Shown: positions 1-4,768 of the stretch, in pieces
Layout: every line of letters begins with the position of its first letter
Numbering within the stretch: the stretch's first letter is position 1
Assembly: GCA_947623795.1 (NCBI GenBank)
Contig: CANQHS010000048.1
Span: 1-6,233, forward strand
Length of the DNA: 6,233 nt
Direction of reading: 5' to 3'
Source: an uncultured Clostridia bacterium
GTDB taxonomy: Bacteria > Bacillota > Clostridia > Christensenellales > UBA1242
The notes under the pieces: generated by a model
Told to the model about the DNA's origin: nothing
Databases searched by the model: none
Seen by the model: only the letters and a program-made list of their open reading frames with translations
Program-made: the position numbers and the translations under genes

Positions 1-501
1 CACCATAATGTGATAGCCCTTTCCGCCGCTCGTTTTAAGGAAGGATTTAAGTTTTAATTCGTCCAAAACGCGTTTTAGAATAAGCACGCCTTCGCGCAAT
101 TTTTTGATGGGCAAATTCGTGTCCGGGTCGAGGTCAAAAACCATCAAATTTGGCTTGTCTATTTCGGGCACTTTGCTCCCCCAAAAATGAAATTCAATCG
201 TCCCCATCTGCGCCTCATAGACGATTTCTTTTTTCGTTGTGAGATAAAAATATTTTTCGTTTTCAACATCAAATGTGTGGACGCAATTTTCGTTTGTTGG
301 GTGCTTTTTGAAAAAGCAAGTTTCGTTCGCTCCACTATGGCAACGGATTACGGACAGCAGCCGATTTTTGATGTATTTTAGCATCAAGGGTGCGACCTCG
401 TTATAATAGTTTATGACGTCCAATTTTGTGATTTTTTCCGACTTATAAATCACCTTGTCGGGCGATGAAATTTTAACTCCGCAAATTATGTTATTTTTCA
501 T
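1..501 (-). CDS. ligD: LigD-type NHEJ polymerase domain protein, partial (C-terminus beyond the left edge)
   Basis: This is the primase-like (AEP fold) polymerase of bacterial NHEJ, which adds nucleotides at aligned broken ends before ligation. The visible 167 residues match the LigD polymerase family in order: SPDKVIY near residue 13, the NYYNEVAPLML helix near 31, FFKKH at 63-67, MGTIEFHFWGS at 99-109, the metal-binding DLDPD at 123-127 and TSGGKGYH at 157-164. The full domain is usually about 290 residues, so roughly 120 residues and the later catalytic Asp lie outside the window. The chosen ATG at 501 has GGAG seven bases upstream. An in-frame ATG at 540 lacks such a site. The start overlaps the end of the ligase gene by 11 nt, which suggests translational coupling. 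In many bacteria this domain is fused to the ligase; here it is a separate gene in the same order. The domain identity is secure, but whether the protein is complete cannot be seen. Confidence 0.93.
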   Translation of the reverse strand, partial: MKNNIICGVKISSPDKVIYKSEKITKLDVINYYNEVAPLMLKYIKNRLLSVIRCHSGANETCFFKKHPTNENCVHTFDVENEKYFYLTTKKEIVYEAQMGTIEFHFWGSKVPEIDKPNLMVFDLDPDTNLPIKKLREGVLILKRVLDELKLKSFLKTSGGKGYHIMV

Positions 502-2290
502 TTTTCCTCTCCGCTTTTTCAAGTTTAACCTCGCTCGCATTCTTGTCCGCGCGAAGGCCCACAAAACTAGGCTGGCGCAAAACTTGCTCTTTTGTGAACT
601 CACTAAATTTTATTTCCACAACATATTTTGGGCGCACAAAATGTGCGTTTATTTTCTTGTTTTGCGGATAGACGTCAATATGTGATTCGGACTCGATTTT
701 TTTAAGCTTTGAAAATAAATCCGCACGCGTTTTTTCGCTAAAGCCCGTTCCAACTTTGCCCGCGTAGTGCAGTTTTTTATCTTTATAAAATCCAACCAAA
801 ATCGCGCTCAAAATTGGATTTTTTGCGGTAACTTGATAGCCCACAATCACAAATTCTTGCCGCATATAGCATTTTATTTTAAGCCAATCGCCATTGCGTT
901 TTCCTAGATAGGCGGAATTTAAATTTTTTGCAACAATTCCTTCCAAATTGTGCTTTTTTGCAAACGCAAAACATCGCTTTCCGCTGCCCACAATATGCTC
1001 GCTAAAAACTAGGTGCGGCGGCGCATTTTTAAGTAAGTTTTTTAGCATCTCTTTTCGCACGTTTAATGGAAACGAACGCAAATCTCGCCCGTTTATCGCG
1101 AGCAGATCGAACACAACATAACTCATCTCGCCGCCGCTCTTTAGTTGTTCTTGCAAAAGCGAAAAATCCGACCTGCCGAGGGAGTCGAACGCCACCAATT
1201 CGCCATCCAAAACCGCATTGCATTTGAGCGTTTTTATTTCGTCCACAATTGCGGGCATTTTTTTGGAATAATCTTGCTTTCCACGCGTTAAACATTTGAC
1301 ATTTTCCCCCTCCTTAAATGCCAAAATGCGATATCCGTCATACTTGATTTCAAACGCCCAATTTTTCCCAGTTGGAATTGTTGTTGTGAGCGTACATAAT
1401 TGCGCGTCATAACTTTTGCTTGTCACCCTGAGCGTAGTCGAAGGGTCCCCCTTGTCATTTGAGATGTTAGTTTTTTTCGACATCGTGCTGGCAGATCCTT
1501 CGGCAATTCGTCCCACTGCGAAAGTTCTTGTGGGGACTTCATGCTCAGGATGACATGTGCCAGCACTGCGCTCAACATGAGTATCTGGTCGAGCAGTCAT
1601 TTTGGGTGAACAGAGAGATACGCTCCACGCGTCACAAACTGCACTTTTGCTAAATTGCTCACTAGTTCGCAATTGTAAGCCTAAGTTTGTTTGTTCCTTT
1701 TCCCCTTCAAAACAAATAAAATTGTTTTGCGGGGACCCCATTATGCGCTCGGTATGACAGCTCTTTTTTATCAGCCAATTTTTTTCGTCCATTTTGATTA
1801 GAGAATATTCGCCCTTAAATTTTTCACCGTTCAAAACGACCTTTATATGCCCCTTTTTCATGCCATAATCTAGGTTGTAGCTGGGCGTGAAATTGCCTTT
1901 GTCGAAAATTTCAACCGTGCCCGCGCCATAGTTCCCGGCGGGAATGACGCCCTCAAAATTTGCGTAGTCGAGCGGGTGGTCCTCAACATGAACTGCGAGC
2001 CGCTTGTCGGCGGGATTTTGGGATAGCCCTTTTGGCACCGCCCAACTCAATAGCACGCCATTATGCTCTAGCCTAAAATCGAAATGCTCCCGCCTGGCGA
2101 AGTGGTGTTGAACAACAAAAATTCCGCCCGCTTTGCCTTTTGCTTTCCCCGCCTTTTGGCTTTTTCCCGCCGCCTTGTTTGACGAGTTTTTTGACGCAGT
2201 TTTCGCTTTCCCATTTGAGACAAAAATGCCTTTCGGCTCGTCAGTCGAATTAAAATTTCGCTTGCGATTATATTCTTTCAATGTTTTCAT
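491..2290 (-). CDS. ligD: LigD-type phosphoesterase-ATP-dependent DNA ligase, with an in-frame repeat insertion
   Basis: This NHEJ end-processing and sealing enzyme has 599 residues. Residues 28-54 form a flexible K/A/G/S-rich tail. The phosphoesterase domain (about 56-176) keeps H63, H69, D71, R73, H105 and Y109, with the same spacing as the known catalytic set of Pseudomonas LigD (H42, H48, D50, R52, H84, Y88). The ligase domain (about 292-470) has EIKYDG with nucleotidyl-accepting K316, DGELVAFD at 362-369, YVVFDLL at 391-397, EGIVAK at 450-455 and WLKIK at 469-473. An OB domain follows and ends in the family signature RQPSFVGLRADK. Residues 178-290 are not family sequence: they are a translated repeat in the interdomain linker. 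The ATG at 2290 is chosen because AAAAGGA lies nine bases upstream and KTLKEYNRKRNF is a typical LigD N-terminus. The frame stays open up to 2473, but only through repeat DNA. The stop overlaps the polymerase gene. Confidence 0.93.
   Translation of the reverse strand: MKTLKEYNRKRNFNSTDEPKGIFVSNGKAKTASKNSSNKAAGKSQKAGKAKGKAGGIFVVQHHFARREHFDFRLEHNGVLLSWAVPKGLSQNPADKRLAVHVEDHPLDYANFEGVIPAGNYGAGTVEIFDKGNFTPSYNLDYGMKKGHIKVVLNGEKFKGEYSLIKMDEKNWLIKKSCHTERIMGSPQNNFICFEGEKEQTNLGLQLRTSEQFSKSAVCDAWSVSLCSPKMTARPDTHVERSAGTCHPEHEVPTRTFAVGRIAEGSASTMSKKTNISNDKGDPSTTLRVTSKSYDAQLCTLTTTIPTGKNWAFEIKYDGYRILAFKEGENVKCLTRGKQDYSKKMPAIVDEIKTLKCNAVLDGELVAFDSLGRSDFSLLQEQLKSGGEMSYVVFDLLAINGRDLRSFPLNVRKEMLKNLLKNAPPHLVFSEHIVGSGKRCFAFAKKHNLEGIVAKNLNSAYLGKRNGDWLKIKCYMRQEFVIVGYQVTAKNPILSAILVGFYKDKKLHYAGKVGTGFSEKTRADLFSKLKKIESESHIDVYPQNKKINAHFVRPKYVVEIKFSEFTKEQVLRQPSFVGLRADKNASEVKLEKAERKNEK
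1421..1759. repeat. Composite X/Y repeat inserted in frame in ligD
   Basis: The block is bounded by TGTCACCCTGAG at 1421-1432 and CTCGGTATGACA at 1748-1759, which are inverted copies matching at 10 of 12 positions. It is 339 bp, exactly 113 codons. AGC (minus strand) directly follows and precedes it, a possible 3-bp target duplication. From the left it contains a terminal X arm, an X core with CAGATCCTTCG and GGGGACTTC ending in GCTCAGGATGACA (about 1491-1555), a linker, a 22-nt block at 1611-1632 shared with the Ku-ligD gap, and a full module Y (1631-1739). The translated product contains CHPEHEVPTRTF and DPSTTLRVTS, typical of translated palindromic intergenic repeats. It interrupts only the linker between two intact enzyme domains. 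Confidence 0.85.
1631..1739 (+). repeat. Structured repeat module Y, copy A
   Basis: Orientation is given by the conserved order of elements. Closing stem P1: ACAAAC 1634-1639 with GTTTGT 1685-1690. Hairpin P2: AATTGC 1653-1658 with GCAATT 1669-1674. Conserved TAAGCCT follows P2. Hairpin P3: CCCC at 1702-1705 pairs with GGGG at 1731-1734, and inside it CAAAACAA pairs with TTGTTTTG. The copy ends in GGGGACCCC. It lies inside the ligD reading frame and is translated antisense to this orientation. Confidence 0.7.
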
Positions 2291-2299
2291 AAAGTGAGT

Positions 2300-2306
2300 T
2301 CCTTTT
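2300..2306 (-). promoter_or_regulatory. Ribosome binding site deciding the LigD start
   Basis: On the minus strand AAAAGGA precedes ATG 2290 with nine bases between. It lies just outside the repeat cluster that fills the rest of the Ku-LigD gap. It favours translation from 2290 over starts further upstream, which would translate repeat DNA. Confidence 0.6.
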
Positions 2307-2320
2307 CCTATTCGTGGGAT

Positions 2321-2510
2321 GTTTCGACTCCGTGACAGTGGTGTCATACCGAGCGAAGTGTCGGCAGATTCTTCGACGCACTTTCGCCCCACTTCGAAAC
2401 TAGTTCTTGTGGGGACCCCGATCGTTTGCTCAGAATGACAGAGAGATACACTCCACGCGTTCGCTTCACTCACTTGGTCGGTATGACATGAGGGTGTGTT
2501 CAGGGTGACA
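2321..2510. repeat. Composite module X repeat cluster in the Ku-ligD gap
   Basis: The cluster starts with a truncated X end (TTCGACTCCGTGACA, up to 2337). A 147-bp unit follows, with perfect 11-nt inverted ends TGTCATACCGA (2342-2352) and TCGGTATGACA (2478-2488). A last X end finishes at 2510, two bases before the Ku stop codon. The 147-bp unit contains an inner X copy (2342-2440) with GGGGACCCC and GCTCAGAATGACA, then a 22-nt block (2439-2460) that matches 1611-1632 with one difference. In ligD module Y follows that block; here only about 17 unrelated bases do. No gene is seen in this gap. An upstream extension of the ligD frame runs through it but looks untranslated. Confidence 0.8.
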
Positions 2511-2512
2511 CA

Positions 2513-3283
2513 TCAACGTTTTGATTGTGCGGTGCGGCGTTTGGGCGAAATACTCTTTTTGAGGGCGTCCATTATGTTGATTATCTTTGTGGTTGACTTC
2601 TGCTTTGGCGCAACAATTTCGCCGCCAGAAATTTTCTTTTTTATTGCGGCTTTCACGCGTTTTGTGTAGTCGTCTGTGTAAGCGGAAATGTCGAACTTGC
2701 TGGTCATTTGGTCGATGAGAGTTTCAGCCAAATCGAGCTCTTTTTTTTCGAGTTTGGCAGGTTTAATTTCGGGAGCTGCCATAATTTCCTCAGCAAAAAA
2801 GAGCGTGTTTAACATCATTTTGTTGCCCTCAGCGTGGAGCAGAATTAGCGTTTCTTTGCTGCCAAGAACGGTCTTTGCGATGCCCGCCTTGTGTTGCTTT
2901 TTCATCGCCTCTAAAAGGAGGGTAAACGCCTTGTCCGCCCCATTTGGCGCAACATAATAGGATTTGTCGAAATAGATGGGGTCGACTTCGGCTAGGTCGA
3001 CAAACTGCTCGATTGAAATCGACTTATCCTTTTCCGTTTTCAGCTTTTCAAAGTCCTTGTTCGTGAAGATGACATATTTGCCCTTTTCATATTGATAGCC
3101 GCGCACGATGTCCTCGTTTTTAACTTCCTTTTCGTCGCAATCCACGCACGTCTTTTTGTATTTGATGCGGCTTAGCGTGTTTTTGTCGATCATGTTAAAT
3201 CCGATGTCGTTATTTTTCACCGCCACAGTGAGCACGACCGGGATATACACCAGCCCAAAAGATATTGCCAATTTCATTGCCAT
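2513..3283 (-). CDS. ku: Bacterial Ku, NHEJ end-binding protein
   Basis: Homodimeric bacterial Ku rings thread onto DNA double-strand ends and recruit LigD. The 256-residue protein has the family core: ISFGLVYIPV at 7-16, DIVRGYQYEKGKYV at 58-71, and IEQFVDLAEVDPIYFDKSYYV at 91-111 (EVDPIYFDKSYY being the most typical part). NIMDALKKSI at 236-245 resembles the C-terminal segment that contacts LigD. A basic tail (PKRRTAQSKR) could help hold DNA. A CVDC pair at 46-49 sits where other Ku proteins also carry paired cysteines, which might bind metal. The N-terminus is slightly short, lacking the usual W-K-G before SISFGLV. The start ATG has AAGGAG six bases upstream. It is the first gene of the NHEJ cluster, with a 222-nt repeat-filled gap before ligD. 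Upstream on the minus strand a TATAAA-like box exists, but I see no good -35 element, so the promoter is undecided. Confidence 0.95.
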   Translation of the reverse strand: MAMKLAISFGLVYIPVVLTVAVKNNDIGFNMIDKNTLSRIKYKKTCVDCDEKEVKNEDIVRGYQYEKGKYVIFTNKDFEKLKTEKDKSISIEQFVDLAEVDPIYFDKSYYVAPNGADKAFTLLLEAMKKQHKAGIAKTVLGSKETLILLHAEGNKMMLNTLFFAEEIMAAPEIKPAKLEKKELDLAETLIDQMTSKFDISAYTDDYTKRVKAAIKKKISGGEIVAPKQKSTTKIINIMDALKKSISPKRRTAQSKR

Positions 3284-3361
3284 AAAAAACTCCTTACATC
3301 TATCTTGTGCAATTAAAAAAATTTTATAAATGTGCTGTGAGCATTAATATAAGCAGAGGCT

Positions 3362-3425
3362 TGTCATTCTGAGTGGAGTGTTGGTGAGACCCGTTCGACT
3401 CCGCTACGCTCCGCTCAGGGTGACA
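3362..3425 (+). repeat. Short palindromic module X element downstream of the coat genes
   Basis: This 64-bp element lies between the coat operon terminator and the Ku leader. Its 19-nt arms, TGTCATTCTGAGTGGAGTG and CGCTCCGCTCAGGGTGACA, are complementary except at four positions. All four are T opposite G, so RNA read from the plus strand would pair throughout with G-U wobbles. It is the simplest copy of the X family in the window and has no obvious target-site duplication. Confidence 0.75.
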
Positions 3426-3430
3426 AAATA

Positions 3431-3460
3431 AAAAAGCAGGTGAATTTCACTTGCTTTTTA
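3431..3460 (-). terminator. Rho-independent terminator of the coat gene pair, possibly bidirectional
   Basis: On the minus strand AAAAAGCAAGTGAA is followed by its near-complement TTCACCTGCTTTTT and then TTATTTTG. The stem begins inside the last codons and stop of the CotF gene. On the plus strand the same stem is followed by a T-rich run (TTTTTATTTTTTTG), so it may also stop transcription in that direction. Confidence 0.75.
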
Positions 3461-3748
3461 TTTTTTTGTGGATTTCAAATTTTTTTCGAGCGTAGATTGC
3501 ATATCCGTGTGCATTTTGATTGTCTGCTTAACATCTTTTGCCGGAGCGGGAGTTGTTGGATAGAATCCTTTTTCGTTCATGATTTTGAAAATCTTAAGGT
3601 CGTGCTGCATGGCAACTTTTTCGTTTTCGCTAAACAGCGCGCGCAAATTTTCGTTGCTGCACTCAATCCCATATTGGCAATACATGTGGATTAAAAACTT
3701 GTGGGCAATAAGTGCGTCTTGAAGCGTGTTTTGTGTGTTAAATTCCAT
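3458..3748 (-). CDS. Spore coat protein, CotF family
   Basis: This 96-residue protein matches the Coat F family (PF07875), small ferritin-like four-helix proteins of the spore coat. Visible family features are LQDALIAHKFLIHMY at 10-24, ECSNENLRALF at 29-39, the QHDLKIFKIMNEKGFYP segment at 48-64 and an alanine-rich stretch after it (PAPAKDVKQT). No signal peptide or membrane segment is present. The ATG shares one base with the stop of the preceding gene (TAATG), and AAGGGGGG lies upstream within that gene, so the two are probably translationally coupled. In clostridial genomes such short coat-like genes are commonly paired. The family assignment is good. A role in the coat rests on homology, and sporulation of this organism is inferred from it. 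Confidence 0.85.
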   Translation of the reverse strand: MEFNTQNTLQDALIAHKFLIHMYCQYGIECSNENLRALFSENEKVAMQHDLKIFKIMNEKGFYPTTPAPAKDVKQTIKMHTDMQSTLEKNLKSTKK

Positions 3749-3963
3749 TATTTGTTCCCCCCTTCACTTGCGTTTGCAGTGAGATATGCAAGCAATTTGC
3801 TATGATTTTCAAGGTGCTTGCTCGCCATATCTTTAAACATGGTTTTTAGCGGCTTTTCGCTCACCGCTTGTTCGCAAAATTTCATTTTTGTCGCCATCCA
3901 ATTTTCAAAAGTCATGAGCTCGTTTAGCGCCATCAAATCTTTTGTTGTCAACATTTTTTTCAT
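3748..3963 (-). CDS. Small coat-associated helical protein, partner of CotF
   Basis: This 71-residue protein begins MKKMLTTKDLMALNELM. It resembles short clostridial proteins (LTTKDL-x-ALEDLL type) that are encoded just before CotF and often labelled spore coat protein. It is predicted to be two helices, with KFCEQAV and KHLENHSKLLAYL segments, and has no signal peptide. The start at 3963 is set by GGAGG four bases upstream. The frame is open further upstream to 4248, but that extension would translate the tRNA-Arg gene and its terminator, so it is rejected. The stop overlaps the cotF start (TAATG), indicating a two-gene operon. The upstream leader contains TTGCAA, 17 bases, TAAAAA as a poor promoter match; a sporulation sigma site is possible but not evident. 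Confidence 0.8.
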   Translation of the reverse strand: MKKMLTTKDLMALNELMTFENWMATKMKFCEQAVSEKPLKTMFKDMASKHLENHSKLLAYLTANASEGGNK

Positions 3964-4040
3964 ATAACCTCCAAAAAGATGTTTTACAAATAAAAAATTT
4001 TTAATCATCGAAGCAAAATTTTGCAACAAAAATACATAAA

Positions 4041-4067
4041 TAAAAAAAGAGCCAAAAGGCTCTTTTT
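4041..4067 (-). terminator. Rho-independent terminator of tRNA-Arg
   Basis: On the minus strand, immediately after the CCA end, AAAAAGAGCC pairs with GGCTCTTTTT across a TTTT loop, and two further T precede ATTTATG. The ten-pair stem and T tract are a standard intrinsic terminator. Its first base overlaps the final A of the encoded CCA. Confidence 0.88.
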
Positions 4068-4143
4068 GGTGCACCCAGAGGAGTTCGAATCCCCAGCCTT
4101 TGGTTCCGTAGACCAACGCTCTATCCAATTGAGCTATGGGTGC
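4067..4143 (-). tRNA. tRNA-Arg (anticodon ACG)
   Basis: This 77-nt gene folds fully. The acceptor stem is GCACCCA with TGGGTGC, followed by discriminator A and encoded CCA. The D arm is GCTC-AATTGGATA-GAGC. The anticodon arm is TTGGT-CTACGGA-ACCAA, placing ACG at positions 34-36. The variable loop is AGGCT. The T arm is GGGGA-TTCGAAC-TCCTC, with one G-U pair. A34 would be expected to become inosine, reading CGU, CGC and CGA codons. A terminator follows directly. The promoter is not clear: the 150 bases upstream hold an inverted module Y copy and no convincing -35/-10 pair. Confidence 0.96.
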
Positions 4144-4194
4144 GTGTAGAATTGAAAATATTGAGTTAGAAGATTTAGGAACCAAAGGCTCCAA

Positions 4195-4263
4195 GGGGTC
4201 CCCGAAAAGATTATTCTTTTTGGGGAAAAGCGAATAGCAAATGAGCATTAACGCAGTTTTGAC
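4195..4263 (-). repeat. Structured repeat module Y, copy D (inverted, truncated)
   Basis: Read on the minus strand this begins GTCAAAACTGCGTTA, like the start of copies A-C. It then lacks the P2 region and resumes with the P3 hairpin: CCCC, AAAAGA, ATAA loop, TCTTTT, GGGG, finishing in GGGGACCCC. P3 has yet another arm sequence that still pairs with itself. It lies between the tRNA-Arg gene and the tRNA fragment, opposite in orientation to the other three copies. Confidence 0.6.
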
Positions 4264-4300
4264 ACTTCAAAACAAGTAAAACGAATTTGCGTATGAGCGA

Positions 4301-4342
4301 GGTTCCGTAGACCAACGCTCTATCCAATTGAGCTATGGGTGC
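4301..4342 (-). pseudogene. 5' half duplicate of tRNA-Arg (tRNA fragment)
   Basis: These 42 bases are identical to 4102-4143, the first 42 nt of the tRNA-Arg gene: acceptor 5' strand, D arm, and anticodon arm except its last two bases. The match stops inside the 3' side of the anticodon stem, and nothing like a T arm or CCA follows, so it cannot make a tRNA. The sequences flanking the two copies differ. Its 5' end abuts module Y copy B with only two bases between. Perfect identity suggests a recent duplication or gene conversion. Confidence 0.85.
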
Positions 4343-4344
4343 AC

Positions 4345-4450
4345 GTCGCAAGCTGCACCTTTGATAAATTGCTTCACAAGTTCGCAATTATAAGCCTAGG
4401 CTTGCCTGCTCCTTTACTTTTAAAGAGCACTGCGTTAACTCTTTAAAAGT
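4345..4450 (+). repeat. Structured repeat module Y, copy B
   Basis: P1: GCAAGC 4348-4353 with GCTTGC 4400-4405. P2: AATTGC 4367-4372 with GCAATT 4384-4389. Conserved TAAGCCT and TGCTCCT follow. P3 is a perfect 12-pair stem, ACTTTTAAAGAG 4416-4427 with CTCTTTAAAAGT 4439-4450, replacing the CCCC/GGGG clamp of the other copies. A TTTTTTATTTT run follows at once, so this copy could act as an intrinsic terminator on the plus strand. Confidence 0.7.
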
Positions 4451-4594
4451 TTTTTATTTTCTTACTGCAACTATGACTAATTTTTAATTGCTTTTATATT
4501 GTAACACAAATTATTTGTTTTGTAAAGATATTTTAAAAAAATTTTGAGTTTGACTCAAAATTTCTTTTTATTTAAGCATGCGTTTTCTATCTAA
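4451..4594. other. AT-rich stretch without a gene
   Basis: This is very AT-rich sequence between module Y copy B and the module X fragment. No reading frame of note, promoter or RNA gene is evident in it. The only recognisable feature is the hairpin terminator at 4539-4567. Confidence 0.5.
4539..4567. terminator. Bidirectional hairpin terminator in AT-rich spacer
   Basis: AAATTTTGAG (4539-4548) pairs perfectly with CTCAAAATTT (4554-4563) across a five-base loop. A T-rich run follows on the plus strand (CTTTTTATTT). On the minus strand the stem runs into seven T. It could end transcripts coming from the minus-strand gene at 4769-5089, about 200 bases downstream of its stop, although the repeats lie in between. 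Confidence 0.6.
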
Positions 4595-4622
4595 GGGATT
4601 CTTCACTGCGTTCAGAATGACA
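4595..4622 (+). repeat. Module X right-end fragment
   Basis: GGGATTCTTCACTGCG followed by TTCAGAATGACA matches the right end of module X copies elsewhere in the window, for example GCTCAGAATGACA at 2428-2440. The left arm is missing. It sits two bases before module Y copy C, echoing the X-then-Y order inside ligD. Confidence 0.6.
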
Positions 4623-4624
4623 TC

Positions 4625-4731
4625 GTCGCAATCTGCGTTATCGCTAGTTTGTTTCGTTACACTACACAAACGTAAGCCTTAACTTGATTGCTCCTCTCCC
4701 CATTAAAAAGCAAGTTTTTAACGGGGACCCC
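4625..4731 (+). repeat. Structured repeat module Y, copy C
   Basis: P1: GCAATC 4628-4633 with GATTGC 4686-4691. P2: GTTTGT 4647-4652 with ACAAAC 4666-4671. Conserved TAAGCCT and TGCTCCT follow. P3: CCCC at 4698-4701 with GGGG at 4723-4726, enclosing TTAAAAA and TTTTTAA. It ends in GGGGACCCC. All three stems differ in sequence from copies A and B, but each stays self-complementary. Confidence 0.7.
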
Positions 4732-4768
4732 AAAAGCCATTTGGATCTTTTTTTAAACTCGGCTGGCG

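Noticed and set aside
187..685. Plus-strand open frames opposite the LigD genes
   Set aside because: They are antisense to strongly conserved polymerase and ligase motifs and have cysteine/phenylalanine-rich random composition.
1421..1759. Insertion sequence or intron in ligD
   Set aside because: There is no transposase, intron-encoded protein or catalytic intron core, and the insert is only 339 bp; a non-autonomous palindromic repeat fits better.
2291..2473. N-terminal extension of LigD to ATG 2473
   Set aside because: The added 61 residues are translated repeat DNA with no family similarity, and the ribosome site AAAAGGA supports ATG 2290.
2688..3329. Plus-strand open frames opposite Ku
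   Set aside because: The real gene on the minus strand is unambiguous; the hydrophobic, serine-rich translations are typical antisense artefacts.
3964..4248. N-terminal extension of the 71-residue coat-associated protein
   Set aside because: It would translate the tRNA-Arg gene (giving the tell-tale IAQLDRA peptide) and its terminator; GGAGG supports the start at 3963.
1421..4731. CRISPR array
   Set aside because: The repeats are dispersed, unequal in length, in both orientations and not separated by regular spacers; no cas gene is present.
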